A stretch of 5,012 nucleotides of DNA. It comes from Candidatus Bathyarchaeota archaeon (GTDB lineage Archaea > Thermoproteota > Bathyarchaeia > Bathyarchaeales > SOJC01). Numbering within the stretch: the first letter of the stretch is position 1; each line of letters begins with the position of its first letter. The stretch lies in NCBI GenBank assembly GCA_030641425.1, contig DAOWHM010000038.1, forward strand, positions 1 to 5,012, written 5' to 3'. The translations under genes and the position numbers were made by a program. Shown in pieces: positions 1 to 5,012 of the stretch. The notes beneath the pieces are model-generated. The model did not search any database, was not told the DNA's origin, and saw only the letters and a program-made list of their open reading frames with translations.

Positions 1-249
1 AAGGAGGAAGCCTTGAAGAGAGAGATGTATGAAGAGTTGGGCATCGATGTTGAAGGCTTAAAGTTTATCTGCAAAAATTTTTATATCGCAAGCAACGGTG
101 AAAGACAAAATGCATATTGTTACCTCGTCACCCGCTACAAAGGAGACCCCGTTGGCAGATCAGCAGAAGCGATTTTTTGGGAAGATAACATCGAAAATCT
201 AAGCCTGGAAGTTGACAGAAAGACAATACGCAAGTTAAGAGTGCTCTAA
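1..249 (+). CDS. Nudix hydrolase, 3' part (5' end outside the window)
   Basis: The frame is open from base 1 and ends at TAA 247-249, leaving 82 residues of the C-terminal part. It opens with KEEALKREMYEELGI. The segment REMYEELGI matches the second half of the Nudix box (consensus RE-U-x-EE-x-G-U), which supplies the glutamates that bind Mg2+/Mn2+. The first half of the box, including its glycine, would lie before the window. Nudix enzymes hydrolyse nucleoside diphosphates linked to another group, such as damaged nucleotides, sugar nucleotides or dinucleoside polyphosphates. The substrate cannot be told from this fragment. About 67 residues follow the box, including aromatic and basic stretches, which is a normal tail for a small Nudix protein of 130-160 residues. 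The ATG at base 25 lies inside the catalytic motif, so it is not the true start. The family call is firm and the specificity is unknown. Confidence 0.88.
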   Translation, partial: KEEALKREMYEELGIDVEGLKFICKNFYIASNGERQNAYCYLVTRYKGDPVGRSAEAIFWEDNIENLSLEVDRKTIRKLRVL

Positions 250-257
250 AGGTTCCG

Positions 258-272
258 TGCATGCTGCATGCA
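258..272. repeat. Perfect 15-base palindrome, TGCATGC-T-GCATGCA
   Basis: The arms TGCATGC (258-264) and GCATGCA (266-272) are exact reverse complements around a single T. As RNA it could form a six-base-pair stem with a CTG loop. It sits 8 bases after the Nudix stop codon. It has no adjacent T tract, so a terminator role is not clear. A dyad-symmetric protein-binding site is equally possible. Confidence 0.55.
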
Positions 273-496
273 TAGGCATTTCTTGACTTTCATCTACACA
301 AAAATATTTCAGCCTTAGGGAATCTTGATGTTGGTCCATATTCCGGAATAATAGGCGTAGGGAGTTGATTCCATTCCTTCAGATGAAGAGAGCATATTTC
401 TTTTCCAACTCCATCATTTTTCAACCGTTTTGGGCAAAGTTCGAATATTGCGCTCGCTTTAGATTCTAAAGATCTGAATTGATAATTCATAAGCCC

Positions 497-505
497 TTTT
501 AGAAT
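497..505 (+). promoter_or_regulatory. Possible TATA-like box for the Lrp/AsnC-type gene
   Basis: TTTTAGAAT lies about 45 bases before the TTG start. With the usual archaeal spacing of about 25 bases to the transcription start, the leader would be roughly 19 bases and would still contain the Shine-Dalgarno sequence. The match to the archaeal TATA consensus is poor and other AT-rich stretches lie nearby, so this is only a candidate. Confidence 0.22.
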
Positions 506-531
506 GTCAGACGAATACATTGAGCTAAAAT

Positions 532-538
532 GAGGTGA
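532..538 (+). promoter_or_regulatory. Shine-Dalgarno sequence GAGGTGA that fixes a TTG start
   Basis: GAGGTGA is a seven-base match to the complement of the 16S rRNA 3' end. It lies 6 bases before the TTG at 545, which is ideal spacing. It decides the start of the next gene, which has no ATG or GTG near its N-terminus. Confidence 0.75.
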
Positions 539-544
539 ATTGAA

Positions 545-823
545 TTGCCATTCTATTGGACCCTTTTGAAAGTTGACCGCGCAAAGACAACGGAATCTTT
601 GAAGGGCTTAAAGAAACTGCCAAAGAAATCTCCTAACCCAGGCATAAAAGTGTACTATGTTGCAGATGTCTTCGGTGAATGGGACAACTGCGTCTGGTTT
701 GAAGCAGACAACAATACACACGCGATGGAATACGTTCAGAACACCCTGGCCAAAATCCCAGGGATAGTTCACACATATACTTTACCAACGTCTCCCATCC
801 GCGAATACTACAAAGACTGGTAA
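545..823 (+). CDS. Small Lrp/AsnC-type ligand-binding (dimeric alpha-beta barrel) protein, no DNA-binding domain
   Basis: The gene encodes 92 residues, starting at TTG with an ideally placed Shine-Dalgarno sequence and ending at TAA. The residue pattern fits the beta-alpha-beta-beta-alpha-beta fold of the Lrp/AsnC C-terminal (RAM) domain. A first strand lies at about 2-10, a strand at 34-41 (IKVYYVAD), then the turn FGEWD (43-47) and a strand at 48-53 (NCVWFE). A helix follows at 57-70 and a last strand at 72-80 (PGIVHTYTL). The segment 'GEWD..V..EA......YV...L..IPGI..T.TL' closely resembles the family pattern of G-(D/E)-(Y/W)-D followed by IPGV..T.T. There is no N-terminal helix-turn-helix, so the protein would not bind DNA by itself. 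Such stand-alone domains are common in archaea and are thought to bind amino acids or other small ligands, or to pair with full-length Lrp proteins. The specific role here is unknown. A T tract after the stop suggests a single-gene transcript. Confidence 0.72.
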   Translation: MPFYWTLLKVDRAKTTESLKGLKKLPKKSPNPGIKVYYVADVFGEWDNCVWFEADNNTHAMEYVQNTLAKIPGIVHTYTLPTSPIREYYKDW

Positions 824-851
824 ACATTAAATACCAACTCTAACCAGCCCC

Positions 852-859
852 TTTTTTTT
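852..859 (+). terminator. Oligo-T terminator after the Lrp/AsnC-type gene
   Basis: Eight consecutive T follow CCCC, 28 bases after the stop codon. Archaeal RNA polymerase commonly terminates at such U-rich stretches without needing a hairpin. A second T-rich stretch at 976-987 overlaps the end of the convergent gene and could act as a backup. Confidence 0.5.
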
Positions 860-868
860 CTGACAAAG

Positions 869-882
869 GTTAAACAGTTAAC
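869..882. repeat. Short inverted repeat GTTAA-ACAG-TTAAC
   Basis: Five-base arms flank a four-base centre in the spacer between two convergent genes. It lies just after the T tract. It is short enough to be chance, and no function is proposed. Confidence 0.25.
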
Positions 883-974
883 TCCCTAATAGTGAAGAAA
901 TATCCACCACAAACTTCGCTTTCTTTCTGCTGTCCTTGACTTCTGTTCTTCCAGGTCCTTTTTAAGAAGCATGA

Positions 975-1457
975 TTATTTTTTTCTTCTCAAGTGGTTCT
1001 TGGTGTAAACTTCAAAATTTTTTCCGGGAGCGGCTAGCTCAAAAATTTCAGTGAATTCATCATTGTTTAGAACGTTGTATGTTTCTTTTGCGCGCCAGCC
1101 AAGGGGAATATTTTCAATACTCTCTGTGACAAATACAATAATCCTGCCATCATCAACAATACTTTCAAGAACATACTGATTAACGAATCCTTCTACATGA
1201 AACTGCCGCAACACAAACTTCTTTCGGTTATCGTCGTAACTGAAAAAACCTATATCCTCATGGATTTCGCCTTTTAGATTTTTCTTCTGTGGTTTAAATA
1301 TGGATCTGTTTCTTGCCTGAAGAAACTTTCCATCTAATACAAATTCATAGTTCCGTTCAGTTATCGACGTGCCTGAGCATCCTTCACTTGTCCCTTTCCA
1401 TGAACCAACGAAAAATCTGAAAGGAGCCCAGACGTCTTGTCTCTTATCTTGATTCAT
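975..1457 (-). CDS. Nitrobindin/lipocalin-like beta-barrel protein, function unassigned
   Basis: The gene encodes 160 residues, from ATG at 1457 to TAA at 975-977. The N-terminal FRFFVGSWKGTSEG (13-26) resembles the opening strand of nitrobindin- and FABP-like ten-stranded barrels, which start with a G-x-W-x-G motif. Alternating strand-like segments follow: YEFVLDGKFLQAR, EDIGFFSYDD (67-76), KFVLRQFHVEGFVNQYVLES, RIIVFVTESI and FTEIFEL. There is no signal peptide or membrane segment, so it should be cytoplasmic. Nitrobindins bind haem through a histidine near the C-terminus. H155 is in a similar place here (YTKNHLRRKK), but whether it is equivalent cannot be judged by eye. Members of this type are usually annotated as hypothetical or haem-binding beta-barrel proteins. 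The start has a GGAG about 11 bases upstream, which is a weak placement, and a good TATA-like box further up. It is convergent with the preceding plus-strand gene and probably transcribed alone. Confidence 0.65.
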   Translation of the reverse strand: MNQDKRQDVWAPFRFFVGSWKGTSEGCSGTSITERNYEFVLDGKFLQARNRSIFKPQKKNLKGEIHEDIGFFSYDDNRKKFVLRQFHVEGFVNQYVLESIVDDGRIIVFVTESIENIPLGWRAKETYNVLNNDEFTEIFELAAPGKNFEVYTKNHLRRKK

Positions 1458-1501
1458 CTTTTCTCAAACTCCATCGATTCTGTTAAGCAGCTTAATCCGC
1501 A

Positions 1502-1511
1502 TATTTTATAT
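1502..1511 (-). promoter_or_regulatory. TATA-like box for the beta-barrel gene
   Basis: Read on the minus strand this is GATATAAAATATG, centred about 50 bases before the ATG at 1457. Placing the transcription start about 25 bases downstream gives a leader of roughly 24 bases that would include the GGAG. The purine-rich AAGAG just upstream could serve as the TFB recognition element. It is the best promoter candidate in the window. Confidence 0.5.
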
Positions 1512-1534
1512 CTCTTACTCGCCAACCGCTAAAC

Positions 1535-1557
1535 TTGTAAAGGGCTAATTTTTACAA
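1535..1557. repeat. Inverted repeat TTGTAAA-N9-TTTACAA
   Basis: Exact seven-base arms (1535-1541 and 1551-1557) are separated by nine bases. On the minus strand the repeat lies about 25 bases upstream of the TATA-like box of the beta-barrel gene and about 115 bases after the tldE stop. It could be a regulator site upstream of that promoter or a hairpin at the end of the tldDE message. No T tract follows on the minus strand, which argues against a simple terminator. Confidence 0.35.
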
Positions 1558-1671
1558 TCTTATGCATCATTATCTATTCTCATTTTCGGAATACGTGTAT
1601 AACATCGACTGGAACTACTATTGGATGAACTTGCGTCCGATCTATGAACGAATTGCGTGGAGATAAATATG

Positions 1672-3066
1672 TCATCCAACGATTGAGAAGCCATCGAATA
1701 GTAAGCTTGGGGTTTCAACTGTGTATTGGGTCTTTTTCGAATCATTGCCAAGCTCGAGGAGTTGTTTAAATCCTTCATAGAAATTGCCTGAGACTGATAC
1801 TGGTTGAAGAGGGCACTTCTTTTCACCATCACGTATTAAGTAAGCGGAATTGGCAACTGAGGAGAATTCTCCAGTTGCTACAGAACTGTGGAATATGCCT
1901 ATGGGAGCATCGGTTATTAGGATCGCTTGTCCGTCTGTGGAAGCGATTATGTCATCCAGACTCTTGCTTCCGGGTTTGACTTCGAAGTATTTAGGGCGGA
2001 TTAGTGGAGAAGTCTCGTAGGGGAGAGTTGAACCAAATGGTCCACCGCCTCGTGAGCAATTTCCAGTTGACTCAGTTCCGTAGATGCGTGAATAATATGT
2101 ATCAAACAAGAATCGAGTCAGTTTGCCCTTTTCAATAACTGTGTTTGTTTGTTGTGGGTAACCTTCTGCGTCGATGGCCTCTGTGCTAGGATAAGAAAGT
2201 TCTTGTCCATCGTCTAGAATTGTTAGTTTTGGAGTCGCGATTTCTTTTCCGATCTTGTCTGCGATGGGAGAACGTCCTTCTACAACGTATTCTCCCCTTG
2301 CGGATTGCCCAAAACTGGTATATATATAAGCAGCTGCAGCGTTTGGTTCCCAGATCGTTGGTAGAACTGTTGTCTTGTTGAGTTTTTGTGCATTGAGCAG
2401 ATCGATGGCCTTTCGAGCAGCAGTTTCGCCTAGATCTTCAGTGTTAATTAAACGTTCTCGCGAAATGTCATATTCATATGCTGATTTACGTTCCTCTTCT
2501 TGGACTGCCATGCAATAGACGTAGCAGCTGTTTGAGGCTGATCTGGAAGCTTGGAGAAGTCCTTGTGTGTTTCCAACAGCGAATCCTCCCCATTCCGCGG
2601 AAGAGCTGCCTGCTACGGTTTTAATCCGTCTGTCAAACCCTTGCCCATCTTTGACTAAGTTACTGGCATATGTGATGAGTTCCTCTCTGCTTAGATCCAA
2701 TATTTCTCTGGCAAAAGCTCCTTCTCTACCTGGTTTCTTAGGTTCGCAGAATCCTTTAAATCGCTCGTCTTTTACGCTGAGTGATGTTAAACTGGCGATC
2801 GCTTCGTTGATGCTTCGTTTTATTCTGTTCAGTGATATTCCACTGGACGAAGCGAAGCTTACACTATTTTGTTTTGCGACGCGGACAGCGTTTCCTTCTT
2901 CAATGCCATCTGTCGCTTTCACCACACCTTGATCAATATCGACTTCAGCGCGGTTCCTGTAATATAGATATAGCTCAAATTCAGCTTCTCTGTCTATCGT
3001 TCTTGCATATTTCAGACCAGTATCGACTGTGGAAAGTAATCCATCCTTGAGGCTTTCAAACTCCAT
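1672..3066 (-). CDS. tldE: TldE/PmbA, non-catalytic partner of the TldD peptidase
   Basis: The gene encodes 464 residues, close to the usual 440-460 for the family, from ATG at 3066 to TGA at 1672-1674. The N-terminal domain carries EVDIDQGVVKATDGIEEGNAVRV (41-63), the typical TldD/PmbA pattern of a strand, a glycine turn and G-x-A-V-R-V. The C-terminal half has EGRSPIADKIGKEIATPKLTILDDG (263-287), STGNCSRGGG (333-342) and TPSLLFDGFSIVG at the end, all PmbA-like. It lacks the HExxxH zinc motif; the corresponding stretch reads EPNAAAAYIYTSFGQ (240-254). This is as expected for TldE, which in characterised bacterial systems forms a heteromer with TldD without contributing the zinc site. The start follows the tldD stop by 17 bases and has GGAG nine bases upstream, so the two are co-transcribed, consistent with equal supply of both subunits. 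The physiological substrate in archaea is not known. Confidence 0.93.
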   Translation of the reverse strand: MEFESLKDGLLSTVDTGLKYARTIDREAEFELYLYYRNRAEVDIDQGVVKATDGIEEGNAVRVAKQNSVSFASSSGISLNRIKRSINEAIASLTSLSVKDERFKGFCEPKKPGREGAFAREILDLSREELITYASNLVKDGQGFDRRIKTVAGSSSAEWGGFAVGNTQGLLQASRSASNSCYVYCMAVQEEERKSAYEYDISRERLINTEDLGETAARKAIDLLNAQKLNKTTVLPTIWEPNAAAAYIYTSFGQSARGEYVVEGRSPIADKIGKEIATPKLTILDDGQELSYPSTEAIDAEGYPQQTNTVIEKGKLTRFLFDTYYSRIYGTESTGNCSRGGGPFGSTLPYETSPLIRPKYFEVKPGSKSLDDIIASTDGQAILITDAPIGIFHSSVATGEFSSVANSAYLIRDGEKKCPLQPVSVSGNFYEGFKQLLELGNDSKKTQYTVETPSLLFDGFSIVG

Positions 3067-3083
3067 TTCATCCTACTCCTAGC

Positions 3084-4508
3084 TTATGCTTTACCTCCGA
3101 ATCTCACTTCGCTAACCACCAATTCTGGTCCACCAATTCCGCAGGGTAATGGATATTGCCCATCCTTCCCGCAGCCTCCAAAGTAGCCCGCGTATATGCG
3201 AAGGTCTCTTGTTGCTCCTTCTACTTTGGAGAGAAGGTGGAGTATGTTACCGGACAATGCTACTTCACGGAGAGGCTCACGGATTTCACCTTTCTCCACC
3301 CAGTAACCGCGTATCGCCTTGAACACAAAACTTCCATCTCCTTCGACTTGACCGCCTGAAGTCTGAATAGCATAGATGCCTGTGTCTAGTAATTCAAGTG
3401 CTTCTTCCTTCGTGAGTTGGCCAGGGGCGAAATATGTGTTTGTCATTCTGGGTATTGGATTAAAGCCGAAGTGTACTGCTCTACAATTTCCCGTGGGTTC
3501 TTGTTGTAGGTATTGGGCGGTTCCTCTGCTGTGCAGATAATGTTTGAGTGTTCCTTTATCTAGGATTGTGGTTTTGTTTGCTTTTGTGCCTTGGTCGTCA
3601 TAGGGTACCCATAATCCCCCGAATTCTTGAAGGTTTGGAGTTCCATAATCAACAATTGATGCGTGTTCGGTGCCAAGTTTTTTGTCAATCTTTCCTGTCA
3701 AGGGTGAACCTCCAATGACCACAAAATCGCCTTCGCTGAGATGGCCAAAGGATTCGTGAGCGAGTACTCCTACCAAGTTATTCTCTATGAGAGTTCGATA
3801 TTTACCAGCGGGACAAGCTCTCGCTTTTAGTTGTTCCTTTGCATGAGCCCCTGCCTCTTTTCCTATATCCTCGGGGGTTGATCCCTTGGTGTCGAAGAGC
3901 TCTAATCCCATCGTTCCATGCGCTTGTCCGAGTCCATTCACGAGGTTCCCTGATTCTGTTTTGGACGTAACTGTACACCTTAGATCGATGAGCTCAAACT
4001 GCCAATCAACCATTGAGTCTTCACTGTTCGTGAATAGTTTGCGTCCATAAAGCTCCCCGTACATCCCAGTTACATTACTGATGTTCTCACCGGATTCTCG
4101 GGCGTTATCAACGGCTCTATTGACTAAATCGACTTTGTAGCTCAAGTCTTTAGTTTTGGGATGAATCTTTATTGGAAATGTATCACTATTCTGACTTTTG
4201 ACTGGGGCTCTCTTATCAAAGCTCAACTTCAGCGAGACCGCGTTAGCGGAAGCCTTAGCCATCTTAAATGCTCGGGTTACAGTTTCCTCCAGTTCCTTGT
4301 CGTTCTCACTGGGTGTATAGGAGTAACCTGAGGCTCCACCATAGTAGCAGGTAACACCTACGCCTGCCCTAGATTTGAGAAGTATATCCTTCCATGTATC
4401 GTTGACGCGGTACAAGGTTCTTAAGATTAAATCATCGAATCGTGCTTCAACGAATTCAGCACCTAACTTCTCTCCAAGTTTCACAGAATTCTGTAACTTT
4501 TCAAGCAT
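3084..4508 (-). CDS. tldD: TldD, zinc metallopeptidase subunit
   Basis: The gene encodes 474 residues, from ATG at 4508 to TAA at 3084-3086. The zinc motif HExxxH is visible as AHESFGHLSEGD (H251, E252, H256). Near the C-terminus YFGGCGKDGQYPLPCGIGGPE (442-462) contains C446, which corresponds in context to the cysteine that acts as third metal ligand in E. coli TldD. Other family marks are GNCRAVHFG (340-348), GGQVEGDGSFVFKAIRGYWVEKGE (385-408) and the ALSGNILHLLSKVE segment (417-430). In bacteria TldD/TldE degrades unfolded or small peptides and can trim the leader of microcin B17 and cleave the antitoxin CcdA. In archaea the role is open. All catalytic residues are present, so the enzyme should be active. 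It is the first gene of the tldD-tldE operon. The start has only a weak ribosome-binding sequence (GAGTGG). It diverges from the QueG-like gene. Confidence 0.95.
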   Translation of the reverse strand: MLEKLQNSVKLGEKLGAEFVEARFDDLILRTLYRVNDTWKDILLKSRAGVGVTCYYGGASGYSYTPSENDKELEETVTRAFKMAKASANAVSLKLSFDKRAPVKSQNSDTFPIKIHPKTKDLSYKVDLVNRAVDNARESGENISNVTGMYGELYGRKLFTNSEDSMVDWQFELIDLRCTVTSKTESGNLVNGLGQAHGTMGLELFDTKGSTPEDIGKEAGAHAKEQLKARACPAGKYRTLIENNLVGVLAHESFGHLSEGDFVVIGGSPLTGKIDKKLGTEHASIVDYGTPNLQEFGGLWVPYDDQGTKANKTTILDKGTLKHYLHSRGTAQYLQQEPTGNCRAVHFGFNPIPRMTNTYFAPGQLTKEEALELLDTGIYAIQTSGGQVEGDGSFVFKAIRGYWVEKGEIREPLREVALSGNILHLLSKVEGATRDLRIYAGYFGGCGKDGQYPLPCGIGGPELVVSEVRFGGKA

Positions 4509-4561
4509 TGTTTGTCCACTCAGACTTATGACAAATTGTACATTAGGATAATTAGCACCTG

Positions 4562-4569
4562 CATTTAAG
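4562..4569 (-). promoter_or_regulatory. Possible TATA-like box for tldDE
   Basis: On the minus strand this reads CTTAAATG, about 55 bases before the tldD ATG. A start of transcription 25 bases downstream would give a leader of roughly 30 bases. The match to the consensus is moderate and the whole spacer is AT-rich, so confidence is low. Confidence 0.27.
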
Positions 4570-4604
4570 TTCTAGCATTTACCTACTCGCTTGTATCCAT
4601 GAAG

Positions 4605-4640
4605 TCAGTGTACATGCTTTTTGAGATCTTTAAATCAGTG
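4605..4640. repeat. Direct repeat TCAGTG flanking a TATA-like box, 30 bases apart
   Basis: TCAGTG occurs at 4605-4610 and 4635-4640, each followed within six bases by CATGC. The spacing of 30 bases is close to three helical turns. The pair brackets the TATA-like box of the plus-strand gene, so a regulator binding both copies is conceivable. Six-base identity is short, so chance is not excluded. Confidence 0.3.
4629..4635 (+). promoter_or_regulatory. TATA-like box for the QueG-like gene
   Basis: TTTAAAT is centred about 52 bases before ATG 4684 and about 31 bases before ATG 4663. Transcription would start near 4655-4660. That leaves a leader of about 25 bases for ATG 4684, or an almost leaderless message for ATG 4663. 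No clear Shine-Dalgarno sequence precedes either ATG. Confidence 0.4.
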
Positions 4641-4650
4641 CATTCATGCA
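4639..4650. repeat. Palindrome TGCAT-TC-ATGCA in a promoter region
   Basis: Five-base arms are exact reverse complements around TC. The element lies between the TATA-like box and the likely transcription start of the QueG-like gene, where a bound repressor would block initiation. Its TGCAT half-site also occurs in the 15-base palindrome at 258-272. Confidence 0.35.
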
Positions 4651-4683
4651 TATGACAACCTTATGCCATAGGCGTGGTTTGAC

Positions 4684-5012
4684 ATGAGTCGATTCGCGGA
4701 AGAACTACTTCTTGACTTGGTAGAGCGTGGTTATCAAGGACGCATCGTATCCATCCAACACCTTCGTGACTTGCAAGAGGAGATTGAAGGACGCTATAAG
4801 AAGGGTTTATTGGACGAAGAATTCTATCAGGAACGTCTTGTTTGGTTTGATTTCCGTGTCCTCGATAGTTTGCCACAAGCCATGTCATTGATTGTGATCG
4901 CCGACCCTCGACCGCAGAGCTAGGCCGTTCTCGCATGGAATGGGGAATCACGGGCACTGATCCTTCCTCCGACCTACGTAGTCTACGAGAAGACAAGAAA
5001 ATAGGTGGAAGA
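4684..5012 (+). CDS. Epoxyqueuosine reductase-like (QueG/COG1600-related) protein, N-terminal part, with in-frame TAG codons; runs off the window
   Basis: Under the standard code this gene ends at TAG 4921-4923 after 79 residues. The same frame continues with sense codons for residues 81-106, meets TAG 5002-5004 as codon 107, and goes on with V-E to the window edge. The first 79 residues include GYQGRIVSIQHLRDL (17-30), an acidic helix, GLLDEEFYQERL (41-52) and DSLPQAMSLIVIADPRPQ (61-78). After the first TAG comes AVLAWNGE (81-88) and then LILPPTYVVYEKTRK (92-106). From memory, this order (S-LIV-A-P-PQ, then W-G, then PPTY) is the N-terminal pattern of iron-sulfur QueG-like proteins of archaea and anaerobes. 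Their iron-sulfur cysteines lie further on, outside this window. The continuous family-like frame argues that the first TAG is not the real end. It could be read as pyrrolysine, or the gene could be a pseudogene with two nonsense changes. Start choice is uncertain: ATG 4663 is also in frame but separated by another TAG. The protein's substrate is unknown. Confidence 0.6.
4921..4923 (+). other. In-frame TAG, codon 80 of the QueG-like gene (candidate recoded amber)
   Basis: This TAG falls between PRPQS and AVLAWNGE, in a stretch that is continuous in other members of the family as I recall them. No frameshift is needed on either side. Candidate readings are pyrrolysine insertion, a suppressed amber codon, or a nonsense mutation. 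Confidence 0.5.
5002..5004 (+). other. Second in-frame TAG, codon 107 of the QueG-like gene
   Basis: This TAG follows YEKTRK and precedes V-E, inside what looks like a charged helix. It is in the same frame as the first. Only two further complete codons are visible before the window ends, so downstream continuity cannot be confirmed here. Confidence 0.45.

Larger units (their letters stand above)
250..544. other. Intergenic spacer without a convincing gene
   Basis: This spacer of about 295 bases lies between two plus-strand genes. It holds a 15-base palindrome right after the Nudix stop and, at its right end, the Shine-Dalgarno sequence of the next gene. A minus-strand open frame of 76 codons runs from ATG 520 to TGA 290. 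It has no Shine-Dalgarno sequence, its protein matches no family I recognise, and its upstream region lies inside the next gene. I see no transfer RNA or other structured RNA. The most likely content is regulatory or decayed sequence. Confidence 0.5.

Noticed and set aside
250..351. Plus-strand frame from ATG 261 that contains a TAG, considered as another recoded small gene
   Set aside because: It would encode only about 36 residues without any recognisable pattern or ribosome-binding sequence, so reading TAG as sense here is not justified.
290..520. Minus-strand open frame of 76 codons between the Nudix and Lrp/AsnC-type genes
   Set aside because: It has no Shine-Dalgarno sequence, no TATA-like box at a sensible distance, and no recognisable domain. 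Its promoter would lie inside the convincing plus-strand gene at 545-823. It stays possible but unsupported.
250..544. Transfer RNA, CRISPR array or insertion sequence in the spacers
   Set aside because: No cloverleaf pattern, regularly spaced repeats, transposase fragments or terminal inverted repeats were found in any of the intergenic stretches.
1560..1832. Minus-strand open frame of 90 codons overlapping the 3' end of tldE
   Set aside because: TldE ends with a normal family C-terminus in its own frame, so the overlapping frame is a shadow. Its Ser-rich tail looks like non-coding translation, and no frameshift in tldE is needed.
2567..3050. Two plus-strand open frames antisense to tldE
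   Set aside because: They mirror the codon structure of a well-supported gene and have no start signals or recognisable domains.
4661..4996. Minus-strand open frame of 111 codons opposite the QueG-like gene
   Set aside because: It is the antisense of a frame with family-like protein sequence. Its translation is rich in Ser, Arg and Pro without domain features.

Overview
The window looks like a piece of an archaeal chromosome. The evidence is AT-rich TATA-like boxes about 45-60 bases before several starts, an oligo-T stretch as the only terminator-like signal, and an adjacent tldD/tldE pair as found in many archaea. Three proteins are of archaeal-looking families: a stand-alone Lrp/AsnC-type ligand-binding domain, a small beta-barrel protein, and an epoxyqueuosine-reductase-like protein. 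The lineage cannot be fixed from sequence alone.

Layout from left to right: (1) the 3' end of a Nudix hydrolase gene (+, 1-249). (2) A 295-base spacer with a perfect 15-base palindrome just after the Nudix stop. (3) A small Lrp/AsnC-type alpha-beta-barrel protein (+, 545-823) that starts at TTG behind a strong Shine-Dalgarno sequence and is followed by a T8 tract. (4) A convergent gene for a 160-residue nitrobindin/lipocalin-like barrel protein (-, 975-1457) with its own TATA-like box. (5) A two-gene tldD-tldE operon (-, 4508 down to 1672) encoding both halves of the TldD/TldE peptidase. (6) A divergent, right-truncated gene (+, from 4684) for an archaeal relative of epoxyqueuosine reductase (QueG/COG1600-like).

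The most notable point is at the right edge. By the standard code the last gene stops at a TAG after 79 codons. The same frame then continues with family-like sequence, including a segment reading LILPPTYVVYEKTRK, and meets a second in-frame TAG 27 codons later, after which only two more complete codons are visible. A third TAG lies in frame just upstream of the assigned ATG. None of the five complete gene ends in the window uses TAG; four use TAA and one TGA. This pattern fits an archaeon that decodes TAG as an amino acid, most plausibly pyrrolysine. A decaying pseudogene with two nonsense mutations is the main alternative, and the window alone cannot decide between them.

TldD and TldE are expected to act together as a heteromeric zinc peptidase on small or unfolded peptides. 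The other genes show no clear functional link to them.
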